A stretch of 13,548 nucleotides of DNA from Gammaproteobacteria bacterium (GTDB lineage: Bacteria > Pseudomonadota > Gammaproteobacteria > Natronospirales > REEB76), in the NCBI GenBank assembly GCA_028871235.1, contig JAGWNO010000040.1, positions 1 to 13,548 of the forward strand, in the 5' to 3' direction. Under the pieces are notes generated by a model that did not search any database, was not told the DNA's origin, and was given only the letters and a program-made list of their open reading frames with translations. The translations under genes and the position numbers were made by a program. Below are positions 1 to 7,007 of the stretch, piece after piece. The first letter of the stretch is position 1. The number at the start of each line of letters is the position of its first letter.

Positions 1-45
1 GGCAATCTTTGAAATCTAGTTTCCTGTCGATGAACCTTCATATCT

Positions 46-990
46 TTAACAAAACATTAATAAAGCGGTACCACAATCTGTATTCTCTTGCTGTTCGGCG
101 CCAAACTGTTGGGCGCTGCTGGCATGCCATTTCTCCAGGATCACCAGTGCGATGCCGCCCAGGATGGCGATGGACGCCAATACCAGGCGCAGGGTGATGT
201 GCTCACCCAGCAGCAGGATGCCGCCCAGAGCCGTGATCACCGGCACGCTGAGTTGTACCGTTGCGGCGCTGGTGGCTTTCAATGCGGGCAAGGCCGTGTA
301 CCAGATCGAGTAGCCCAGTCCGGAGGCCAGCGCACCGGACGCCACCGCGTACCCGAATCCGTCGGCATCCATGGCTACGCCTTTATACGTCAACGCGCTC
401 AAGGCAAACGCAATCGGCACCGTGCGCAGAAAATTGCCCGCGGTCACCGCGATAGGATTGCCCGCGCCCCGGCCGCGCAAGGAGTAGATGCCCCAGGCCA
501 CGCCTGCGCCCAACATCAGCAGGGAACCGAACAGCGGCGGCGCCGTGACGCCCGGCAGCAAGAGACCGATAAGCCCTGCGAAAGCCAAGATAAGACCGAC
601 GAGTTGCAAGCGCCGCAGGCGTTCTCCAATCCAGATTCCATACCCGATCATGGTTGCCTGGACGGCGCCAAACAGCAGTAAAGCGCCGCTCGCTACGGGC
701 AGGCTCACATACGCATAAGAAAAACTGGCGGCATAAATAAACAATGCAAATGCAGACCACCAGCTGCCGTTACGTGTGCCGCGCCGTATACGCGTTAGCA
801 GCCATAGCATCACGGCGCCGGAAATTAAACGGATCGTGGTAAAGCTGGCAGCATCAATGTGGGTGGCTTTAAGCGCTGCCCGGCAGAGCAATGAATTGCC
901 TGCAAAGGCAACCATGGTCAACGCAGTCAGGGCAAGAATACGGGCGTATGACAATGGAATTGATTTCACTGGACTCTTGTCGACTGACAT
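46..990 (-). CDS. DMT-superfamily (EamA) transporter
   Basis: A 314-residue, very hydrophobic inner-membrane protein of the drug/metabolite transporter superfamily, expected to export a small metabolite or amino acid; the substrate cannot be read from the sequence. About ten membrane segments can be placed, roughly at residues 15-33, 46-66, 76-95, 98-116, 127-147, 153-170, 182-202, 212-233, 243-263 and 267-286. They form two EamA repeats; the second carries the typical LKATSAATVQLSVP...LGE pattern (residues 237-263). The C-terminal 25 residues (after EKWHA) are polar and unlike the core. The start codon overlaps the stop of the upstream DUF2235 gene by one base (TAATG), so the two are probably translationally coupled. 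The stop at 46-48 is followed by 45 bp in which I see no terminator. Family assignment is firm; function beyond that is inference. Confidence 0.9.
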   Translation of the reverse strand: MSVDKSPVKSIPLSYARILALTALTMVAFAGNSLLCRAALKATHIDAASFTTIRLISGAVMLWLLTRIRRGTRNGSWWSAFALFIYAASFSYAYVSLPVASGALLLFGAVQATMIGYGIWIGERLRRLQLVGLILAFAGLIGLLLPGVTAPPLFGSLLMLGAGVAWGIYSLRGRGAGNPIAVTAGNFLRTVPIAFALSALTYKGVAMDADGFGYAVASGALASGLGYSIWYTALPALKATSAATVQLSVPVITALGGILLLGEHITLRLVLASIAILGGIALVILEKWHASSAQQFGAEQQENTDCGTALLMFC

Positions 991-2057
991 TAATCGTTCA
1001 CATACACGGAATGCGGGTCTTTTAGATAGGCCTCGAGATTCTTGGGCCGGTACTTTGCATCCTGCTTGTCGTAGCGAGCTTTCACCGATTCATGGACGCC
1101 CTGGTTGGTGTTGGGCGCAGGCGGGGGCTGTTTCAGGATGATCTTGCGTACTCCGCTGCGAAACCAGCTGAGCAGTTTGAACAATCCGGTCAGTGAATTG
1201 TGCAAGGTATCGAAGGGGTTGCGCGCCGGGAACTGCTTCTTGTCCAGCGCCAGGCCCGCCTGCTCCGCCCGCAGCCACATCCAGGCAAGCGTGTCGTTGG
1301 ACAGGCCGTCCTCCTTGTAACCACCACCTACATCGGAGTGCACGCCCGCGAACCAGGTTTGCTCCAGCACCTGGGTTGTTGGCGCACCTGCCTGCTGCGT
1401 CCACACGCAGGGCATAAAGGTGCTGCGGCGTTCGTCCACCGCCAGCGCCTGGAACGCATAGTGCGTGAAGGTGCTCAAGTCCGTGTCGTGGAAGCGCTCT
1501 ACCAGTTTTTCCACGCCCGTACCGGGAATGCCGAGTGCACCCACCGTGTCCCACACGCCGATGCAATGAATGACGAAATCGTCCGGCTCCGCGAATTCCG
1601 GCCATGCATAGGCTTGGCGGAAATTGCGCGAACGCACCGCGCGCGGATGGGTCTCCAGTCCACGGGCAATGTATATGGCATACGCTTCTTTGATGCGCTC
1701 GAAGTTTTCCGGCCGCAGGATGCCGGCGCTCCGGATCAGGCCCGAGAGGCTGCGCACCGTATAGGCGCCGCGGCTGAAACCGAAGAGAAACAGCCTGTCC
1801 CGGGGACGGTAATTTAGAACCAGATAGCCGTAGAGATCCTGAACGTTTTCGCTTAAGCCCGCGCCGGTGGCGCCGCTCAGCACGCGCCAGGCTTTCAGGC
1901 CTTCCGAGCCGAGTCCGATCTGATAGACGGAAATCTGTGGATTGCCGGCCGTATCCTGTGGCAACAGCGCTGCGTGCAGCTTCACCACATTGGTGGGATT
2001 GGCAACCTCATTGCTCTCCCAGGTGCCGTCCGCAAAAACCGCGATATTCCTGGCCAT
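990..2057 (-). CDS. DUF2235 alpha/beta-hydrolase (Tle1-like phospholipase fold)
   Basis: A 355-residue protein of the DUF2235 family, predicted serine hydrolases that include the Tle1 phospholipase effectors of type VI secretion. Visible marks are the N-terminal FADGTW (residues 8-13), the nucleophile elbow GFSRG with Ser95 (93-97), GVWDTVG with Asp170, and FAGVHSDVGGGY with His240 and Asp242. Nucleophile, acid and histidine are therefore all present. There is no signal peptide or membrane segment. No VgrG, PAAR, adaptor or immunity gene is in view, so an effector role is not supported here; a housekeeping lipid or ester hydrolase is as likely. A good ribosome binding site (AGGAG) lies upstream of the ATG. 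The gene is first in a two-gene unit with the EamA transporter and divergent, 29 bp away, from the HNH gene. Confidence 0.85.
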   Translation of the reverse strand: MARNIAVFADGTWESNEVANPTNVVKLHAALLPQDTAGNPQISVYQIGLGSEGLKAWRVLSGATGAGLSENVQDLYGYLVLNYRPRDRLFLFGFSRGAYTVRSLSGLIRSAGILRPENFERIKEAYAIYIARGLETHPRAVRSRNFRQAYAWPEFAEPDDFVIHCIGVWDTVGALGIPGTGVEKLVERFHDTDLSTFTHYAFQALAVDERRSTFMPCVWTQQAGAPTTQVLEQTWFAGVHSDVGGGYKEDGLSNDTLAWMWLRAEQAGLALDKKQFPARNPFDTLHNSLTGLFKLLSWFRSGVRKIILKQPPPAPNTNQGVHESVKARYDKQDAKYRPKNLEAYLKDPHSVYVND

Positions 2058-2086
2058 CTGTTACTCCTGCCCATGGCCTCGCCCCG

Positions 2087-3052
2087 ATGATTAAAGATAG
2101 CACTGCAAAGCAGCAGTTTGTCGCTTATCATTTACATGAAATGACGGAATCTAGCTGGGATACCAAGGTCAGGACCAGAGCCTTCCAGTGGCTGGACGAG
2201 GTGTCACCTGCTCATGAGGATATATTACCGCGGGCGCTGATTCAGCAGGGTTTTGAGCTAGAGGGCAGGCAAGTCCATTTGATGTCCCCCCAGGGGATTT
2301 TCACCCCACTAGGCTGTGAATATCCCCTGTCCGTTACCACAGTCCTGAACGGACCATATCCGGATCGGTTTGAGGACGCCCATCGACTCTCATACCGCTA
2401 CCGGGGTAAGAACCCGAACCATCGGGACAATGTGGGGCTTCGCAATGCCATGCGGAACAACGTGCCGCTGGTGTATTTCTTTGCGGTAGCCCAAGGGCGT
2501 TATCAGGCCATCAAGCCTGTCTATGTAACCGGCGATGATCCAGCACGACTCACGTTCACAATCATGGCGGATCAGGCTGGGACATTTGAAGGTGCGCTGT
2601 TACCAGAATCAGAGGTAGCCGATACCGTAAGGACAGAGCTGCGGCGACAATACGCGACTGCGGCAGTACAAGTCAGATTGCATCAGGCCTCTTTCCGGGA
2701 ACGGGTGCTGGACGCCTACCGCACCCACTGCGCAATGTGTCGGCTCAAGCACCGGGAATTGCTGGATGCTGCTCATATCATTCCCGATTCTGACCCTGAT
2801 GGGCACCCGGAAGTCTCCAATGGTCTAGCCTTATGCAAGATACACCATGCCGCATTTGATCGTGGGATTGTCGGCGTTAGGCCGGACTATGTAATCGAAG
2901 TGCGAGAAGATGTGCTTAAGGAAGTGGATGGGCCGATGCTGAAATATGGATTACAAGCGCTACATAATTCAGAACTACTTTTACCGACTCGGGCTGCAGA
3001 TCAACCATCAAAAGCTGCGCTGGAGCACAGATATCAGAGTTTTGTTCGCTAA
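2087..3052 (+). CDS. HNH endonuclease, probable orphan restriction enzyme
   Basis: The protein is 321 residues from this start. The C-terminal half holds a zinc-supported HNH nuclease: Cys215-x2-Cys218, DAAHII with His230, SNGLAL with Asn245, and CKIHHAAFD with Cys250, His253 and His254. The N-terminal part contains a conserved block (residues 92-152: DRF, LSYRYRGKNP, DNVGLRNA, PLVYFFAV, PVYV) that resembles a SRA/PUA-like base-reading domain; that assignment is inference. Homologues of this architecture are commonly annotated as putative restriction endonucleases. No methyltransferase gene is nearby, which fits a modification-dependent (type IV-like) enzyme or a genome-defence remnant. The start is uncertain: ATG 2087 and ATG 2141 both lack a clear ribosome binding site, and either keeps the conserved region. 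Reading upstream to 1937 would only overlap the divergent gene. Base composition is visibly less GC-rich than all neighbours, suggesting horizontal acquisition. Confidence 0.85.
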   Translation: MIKDSTAKQQFVAYHLHEMTESSWDTKVRTRAFQWLDEVSPAHEDILPRALIQQGFELEGRQVHLMSPQGIFTPLGCEYPLSVTTVLNGPYPDRFEDAHRLSYRYRGKNPNHRDNVGLRNAMRNNVPLVYFFAVAQGRYQAIKPVYVTGDDPARLTFTIMADQAGTFEGALLPESEVADTVRTELRRQYATAAVQVRLHQASFRERVLDAYRTHCAMCRLKHRELLDAAHIIPDSDPDGHPEVSNGLALCKIHHAAFDRGIVGVRPDYVIEVREDVLKEVDGPMLKYGLQALHNSELLLPTRAADQPSKAALEHRYQSFVR

Positions 3053-3196
3053 TCCATCGTCTGTCACTTATTACTCACCTTCATGTTGAACATAGCGACG
3101 CAAAACTCGAAACATATCTGTCGCAGCTGGAGTTCCACCCTCCGACTTCGCGCCTTCTGCGCTGCTCTCAATGCAAACGAAATATTAAGACCGCAT

Positions 3197-6100
3197 CTAC
3201 ATATTCCGCCGATATTCTCCTCCCACTTCATACAGCGCATGACTGATCTGCCCCAGTGAATTGAACTTCACCGCTTCCATGAGCGAGGCGAAGATATTCT
3301 TGCGCTCGCGGGCGGTCTGTTGGAGTTGGGTGAGGGAGCCTGGAGCAGAAATCGCGGCGGGGACCGCCGCTCCTACATCGGATACCAGGGGATTGCGGGC
3401 TGCGCGATAGCGCTGCACATTTTCGATCTGCTGGCGCTTCTCGTCCTCGGTGGAACGTATGAGCTCGATTTTTGTGACGATGTCGCCGGCGTGCTCGCGC
3501 GGCAGGAAGGTGTTCACGCCCACCAGCGGCAGCGAGCCGTCATGTTTTTTCTGTTCGTAATACAGCGACTCTTCCTGGATCTTGCTGCGCTGGTACATGG
3601 TGTCCATGGCACCCAGCACGCCGCCGCGCTCGGAGATGGCCTCGAATTCCTTGTACACCGCCTCCTCCACCAGGTCGGTAAGCTGCTCGACGATGAAGCT
3701 GCCCTGCCAGGGGTTCTCGTTGAAGTTCAGCCCCAGCTCGCGGTTGATGATGAGCTGGATGGCCACGGCGCGGCGTACGCTCTCTTCCGTGGGGGTGGTG
3801 ATGGCCTCGTCGTAGGCGTTGGTGTGCAATGAGTTGCAATTGTCGAACAGCGCGTAGAGCGCCTGTAACGTAGTGCGGATGTCGTTGAACTGGATTTCCT
3901 GGGCGTGCAGCGAACGGCCCGAAGTCTGGATGTGGTACTTGAGCATCTGGCTGCGGGCGGAGGCACCGTAGCGCTCGCGCATGGCCCGCGCCCAGATGCG
4001 CCGCGCCACCCGGCCGATGACGGTGTATTCCGGGTCCATGCCGTTGCTGAAGAAGAAGGAAAGGTTCGGCGCGAAGTCGTCTATCTGCATGCCGCGGGCC
4101 AGGTAGTACTCCACGATGGTAAAGCCGTTGGCCAGAGTGAAGGCCAGCTGGCTGATGGGGTTCGCGCCGGCTTCGGCGATGTGGTAACCGGAGATGGACA
4201 CCGAATAGAAGTTGCGGACCTTGTGCTCCACGAAGAACTGCTGGATGTCGCCCATCATGCGCAGCGCGAACTCGGTGGAGAAGATGCAGGTGTTCTGGGC
4301 CTGATCTTCTTTCAGGATGTCGGCCTGCACCGTGCCGCGCACCGTGGAGAGCGTCTCGGCGCGGATCTTCTCGTAAGTCCCGCGTTCCACCACCTCGTCG
4401 CCGGTGACGCCCAGCAGCCCGAGCCCCAGGCCGTTGTTGCCTTCCGGCAGTTCGCCGGCGTATCGCGGGCGCGGCTTGTCCTTATATATGGCCGCGATCT
4501 TCTTCTCCGCAGCCTGCCAGCGCCGCTCATCGGCGCGCAGGTATTTCTCCACCTGCTGGTCCACGGCGGTGTTCATGAACATGGCCAGGATCATGGGCGC
4601 CGGGCCGTTGATGGTCATGGACACGGAAGTCTTGGGATCGCACAGGTCGAAGCCCGAGTAGAGTTTCTTCATGTCGTCCAGCGTCGCGATGCTGACCCCG
4701 GAGTTGCCCACCTTGCCGTAGATGTCCGGACGTTCCGCCGGATCCTCGCCGTAGAGCGTGACCGAATCGAAAGCCGTCGAAAGGCGCGCCGAATCCTGGC
4801 CGTGGGAGAGGTAATGGAAGCGGCGGTTGGTGCGCTCCGGCGTGCCCTCGCCGGCGAACATGCGGGTCGGGTCCTCACCGATGCGGCGGTAGGGATAGAC
4901 GCCGGCGGTGTAAGGATATGCGCCGGGCAGGTTCTCGCGCATCAGGAAGCGCAGCAGGTCCGCCCAGCTCTTGTAAACGGGCGGTGCGATCTTGGGGATC
5001 TTCTGGTGCGCCAGGGATTCGACGTAGTTGCTGCCCTCGATCGCCTTGCCGCGCACCTCATAGGTGTAGTGCTCGTCGGTGATGACCTTCAAGCGCTGCG
5101 GCCACTCGCGCAACAGGTGCAGCGCTTCGGAAGACAGGGATCTCACCGCGTCCTGGTAGCGCTGGCGGAGTATCAGAAGAGAGTGAGGCGTGAGGAGTGA
5201 GGGGTGAGGAGCCTCTAACAGATCATCGGCATGGTAAAGATGCAGCGGTTTCGGCTGCTTCGGATCCTGGAGGTCGCGCAGCACTTCGTAGTAATGCTGG
5301 GCGCGGCCCGCGGCCTCTGCCTGCCGATCAATCCCTTTGTTGATGTCCCGGCCCTGCTCGGAAATCTCGGCGAGGTAGCGCAGCCGCGCGCCGGGGATGA
5401 GCACCGTGGCGCGGGGTTCCTTCAATGAGACATCGAGTTCCGGCTTCCAGTTGCAGCGCGGCGGCTCCCCGGTCGCGGCTGAAACCGCCGCCATGCCATC
5501 GAGCTTGAGTTTGTCGCGCAGCAGCCGGCACAGGTTCACGAACATCCAGGTGATGCCCGGATCGTTGAACTGGCTGGCGATGGTGGGATATACCGGCACC
5601 TGCCCGTCCGGCAGCTTGAAGGCGGTGCGGTTGCGCTTCCACTGTTTCTTCACGTCGCGCAACGCGTCGTCGGCGCCGCGCCGGTCGAACTTGTTGAGCA
5701 CCACCAGTTCGGCGTAGTCCAGCATGTCGATCTTCTCGAGCTGGCTGGCGGCGCCGTAGTCGCTGGTCATGACATAGGCGGCAAAATCCACCAGGTCCAC
5801 GATCTCGGTATCGCTCTGGCCGATGCCGGCGGTCTCCACCATTATCAGGTCGTAGCCCTGGCCGCGCAGGCAGGCGATGCAGTCCTTGAGCATGGCGCTC
5901 ACCGCCGCGTGGGCGCGGCGCGTGGCCATGGAGCGCATGAACACGCGCTTGCTGCGCAGCGCGTTCATGCGGATGCGGTCGCCGAGCAGCGCGCCGCCGG
6001 TGCGCCTGCGCGTGGGATCCACCGCCAGCACCGCGATGCGCATCCGCGGGAACGCCTGCAGGAAGCGCAGCAGCAGTTCGTCCACCACCGAGGATTTGCC

Positions 6101-6739
6101 GGCGCCGCCGGTGCCGGTGAGGCCCACCACCGGGGTCTTCCTGCCGGCCAGTTCCCATTCCCGGCGCAGCCGCGTGAGCTCCGTTTCCGACAGCACTCCC
6201 GCCTCGATGGCGGTGAGCATGCGGCCCACGGAGATCTCGTCATCGGGGGAAATATTGGCCGGCCGCTGGGGCTCCAGTCGGTGCCTGGTGGTGCGCTCCA
6301 CCACGTCCTCGATCATTTGGGCGAGGCCCATGTGCATGCCGTCGTTGGGGTGGTAGATGCGCTCCACGCCGTACTGCTGCAGTTCGGCAATCTCCTCCGG
6401 GGTGATGGTGCCGCCGCCGCCGCCGAATACGCGGATATGGCCCGCGCCGCGCTGCTTGAGCATGTCCACCATGTAGCGGAAATACTCCATGTGGCCGCCC
6501 TGGTAGGAGCTGATGGCGATGCCGTCGGCATCCTCCTGCAGCGCCGCGCGCACCACGTCCTCCACCGAACGGTTGTGTCCCAGATGGATGACTTCCGCGC
6601 CCTGGCTCTGGATGATGCGGCGCATGATGTTGATAGCCGCGTCGTGGCCGTCGAACAGGCTCGCCGCCGTCACGAAACGCAGCGGCAGTTTCGCCGCATG
6701 CGGCAGCTTGGCGTCGCTGGGCTTGGAGGCGATGCTCAT
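3197..6739 (-). CDS. icmF: Fused isobutyryl-CoA mutase IcmF (B12 domain + G-protein chaperone + mutase)
   Basis: A 1180-residue adenosylcobalamin enzyme interconverting isobutyryl-CoA and n-butyryl-CoA; family members also act on isovaleryl-/pivalyl-CoA. Order: B12-binding domain (about 20-150; LFDGHDAAINI with axial His32, GGGGG 106-110); MeaI-type GTPase (about 203-420; P-loop GTGGAGKS 209-216, VETAG 301-305, NKFD 349-352); linker; TIM-barrel mutase (about 560-1180). Substrate-pocket residues are Phe628 (RMFAGEG) and Gln815 (DQAQNTCIF), where methylmalonyl-CoA mutase has Tyr and Arg; this selects isobutyryl-CoA mutase. GYH with His853 is kept. The protein looks longer than usual for IcmF (about 1090 by memory). 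Two surplus segments (about 509-523 and 1117-1134) are encoded by small repeats and keep frame. A GAGG ribosome binding site precedes the ATG. Divergent from the leucine genes. Confidence 0.97.
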   Translation of the reverse strand: MSIASKPSDAKLPHAAKLPLRFVTAASLFDGHDAAINIMRRIIQSQGAEVIHLGHNRSVEDVVRAALQEDADGIAISSYQGGHMEYFRYMVDMLKQRGAGHIRVFGGGGGTITPEEIAELQQYGVERIYHPNDGMHMGLAQMIEDVVERTTRHRLEPQRPANISPDDEISVGRMLTAIEAGVLSETELTRLRREWELAGRKTPVVGLTGTGGAGKSSVVDELLLRFLQAFPRMRIAVLAVDPTRRRTGGALLGDRIRMNALRSKRVFMRSMATRRAHAAVSAMLKDCIACLRGQGYDLIMVETAGIGQSDTEIVDLVDFAAYVMTSDYGAASQLEKIDMLDYAELVVLNKFDRRGADDALRDVKKQWKRNRTAFKLPDGQVPVYPTIASQFNDPGITWMFVNLCRLLRDKLKLDGMAAVSAATGEPPRCNWKPELDVSLKEPRATVLIPGARLRYLAEISEQGRDINKGIDRQAEAAGRAQHYYEVLRDLQDPKQPKPLHLYHADDLLEAPHPSLLTPHSLLILRQRYQDAVRSLSSEALHLLREWPQRLKVITDEHYTYEVRGKAIEGSNYVESLAHQKIPKIAPPVYKSWADLLRFLMRENLPGAYPYTAGVYPYRRIGEDPTRMFAGEGTPERTNRRFHYLSHGQDSARLSTAFDSVTLYGEDPAERPDIYGKVGNSGVSIATLDDMKKLYSGFDLCDPKTSVSMTINGPAPMILAMFMNTAVDQQVEKYLRADERRWQAAEKKIAAIYKDKPRPRYAGELPEGNNGLGLGLLGVTGDEVVERGTYEKIRAETLSTVRGTVQADILKEDQAQNTCIFSTEFALRMMGDIQQFFVEHKVRNFYSVSISGYHIAEAGANPISQLAFTLANGFTIVEYYLARGMQIDDFAPNLSFFFSNGMDPEYTVIGRVARRIWARAMRERYGASARSQMLKYHIQTSGRSLHAQEIQFNDIRTTLQALYALFDNCNSLHTNAYDEAITTPTEESVRRAVAIQLIINRELGLNFNENPWQGSFIVEQLTDLVEEAVYKEFEAISERGGVLGAMDTMYQRSKIQEESLYYEQKKHDGSLPLVGVNTFLPREHAGDIVTKIELIRSTEDEKRQQIENVQRYRAARNPLVSDVGAAVPAAISAPGSLTQLQQTARERKNIFASLMEAVKFNSLGQISHALYEVGGEYRRNM
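3341..3376 (-). repeat. REP-like palindrome embedded in icmF
   Basis: Read on the minus strand, the element begins GTAGGAGCGGCGGTCC and continues to GCCGCGATT, then closes with GCTCC. GGAGC (3369-3373 complement) pairs with GCTCC (3342-3346 complement), around an inner GCGGCGG/CCGCCGC stem. It is the same family as the element at 8117-8173 (shared GTRGGAGCGGCSGTCC and GCCGCGAT). It encodes residues 1122-1133 (VGAAVPAAISAP) of IcmF, a segment I do not recall in other IcmF proteins at this site. Confidence 0.75.
5181..5211 (-). repeat. Heptanucleotide tandem repeat embedded in icmF
   Basis: Four 7-bp units follow one another on the plus strand: GAGTGAG, GCGTGAG, GAGTGAG, GGGTGAG, then a partial GAG. 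The consensus is GNGTGAG. On the icmF strand it encodes PHPSLLTPHSLL (residues 511-522), a seven-residue protein period expected when a 7-bp repeat is read in triplets. It lies in the linker between the GTPase and mutase domains. Confidence 0.8.
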
Positions 6740-6769
6740 GGATGCCTCAGGAATAACGAGCGTCCGGTC

Positions 6770-6775
6770 ATTATA
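6770..6775 (-). promoter_or_regulatory. Candidate -10 element of icmF
   Basis: A perfect TATAAT reads on the minus strand 30 bp upstream of the icmF start, predicting a leader of about 25 nt that contains the ribosome binding site. No good -35 hexamer is seen at 16-18 bp spacing, so this may be an activated promoter. Confidence 0.5.
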
Positions 6776-6819
6776 GCGGCCCGGCTACGGGCAATCTGCC
6801 TCGGACTTGGGCTTCACGG

Positions 6820-6825
6820 TATAAT
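6820..6825 (+). promoter_or_regulatory. Candidate -10 element of the leucine catabolic genes
   Basis: TATAAT lies in the icmF/leucine dehydrogenase gap and points right. The best -35 match at 18 bp spacing is poor (CTGCCT at 6796-6801). It would start transcripts near 6832, leaving an untranslated leader of about 175 nt. Together with the opposite TATAAT at 6770-6775 it makes a compact divergent control region. No operator palindrome typical of LiuR was recognised. Confidence 0.5.
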
Positions 6826-6831
6826 GCCGCG

Positions 6832-7007
6832 TTCCCCGCACGCATAACGGGGTACATCCCTCGAGTCACACCGCCCCGGCCCCGCGCCGCCGGCCGTTGC
6901 GGCGGGGGTCTGAACACAATCCCGGCGGACGGGTCCCGGCGAGCACATCCCTGCCCCATCCGTCCGAATCCGACACACATTCCGCTTTTCCTTTCAGGAG
7001 GATATAA
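6832..7007 (+). other. GC-rich structured leader of leucine dehydrogenase mRNA
   Basis: Three inverted repeats are visible: CCCCG 6834-6838 with CGGGG 6848-6852; CCGCCG 6887-6892 with CGGCGG 6900-6905; and GGACGGGT 6927-6934 with ATCCGTCC 6958-6965 (one G-U pair). A very strong ribosome binding site AGGAGG (6996-7001) follows. No known riboswitch class is recognised, and no hairpin is followed by a T tract, so classical attenuation is not shown. Confidence 0.35.

Noticed and set aside
990..2057. Type VI secretion effector/immunity module
   Set aside because: Only the DUF2235 fold points that way; no secretion, adaptor or immunity gene is present in the window.
1937..2086. 50-codon N-terminal extension of the HNH protein
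   Set aside because: It lies inside the divergent DUF2235 gene and has Trp/Pro/Arg-rich shadow composition; the family similarity begins after 2141.
3081..3095. Near-palindrome ATGTTGAACAT (3083-3093) in the HNH/icmF gap
   Set aside because: It has a single-base centre and so cannot form a hairpin; there is one copy, no T tract and no nearby start. Probably chance.
3071..3178. Short minus-strand open stretch of about 36 codons in the HNH/icmF gap
   Set aside because: Translates to a plausible-looking tail (SSAEGAKSEGG...FRVLRRYVQHEGE) but has no ribosome binding site, a start only near its end and no recognisable family. It could be a gene remnant; there is too little to annotate.
3905..5200. 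431-codon plus-strand open frame within icmF
   Set aside because: Antisense to the highly conserved mutase domain; no ribosome binding site or motif supports it.
3197..6739. Reading the gene as methylmalonyl-CoA mutase
   Set aside because: Phe628 and Gln815 replace the Tyr and Arg that bind the methylmalonyl carboxylate, and the domain order with an internal GTPase is that of IcmF.
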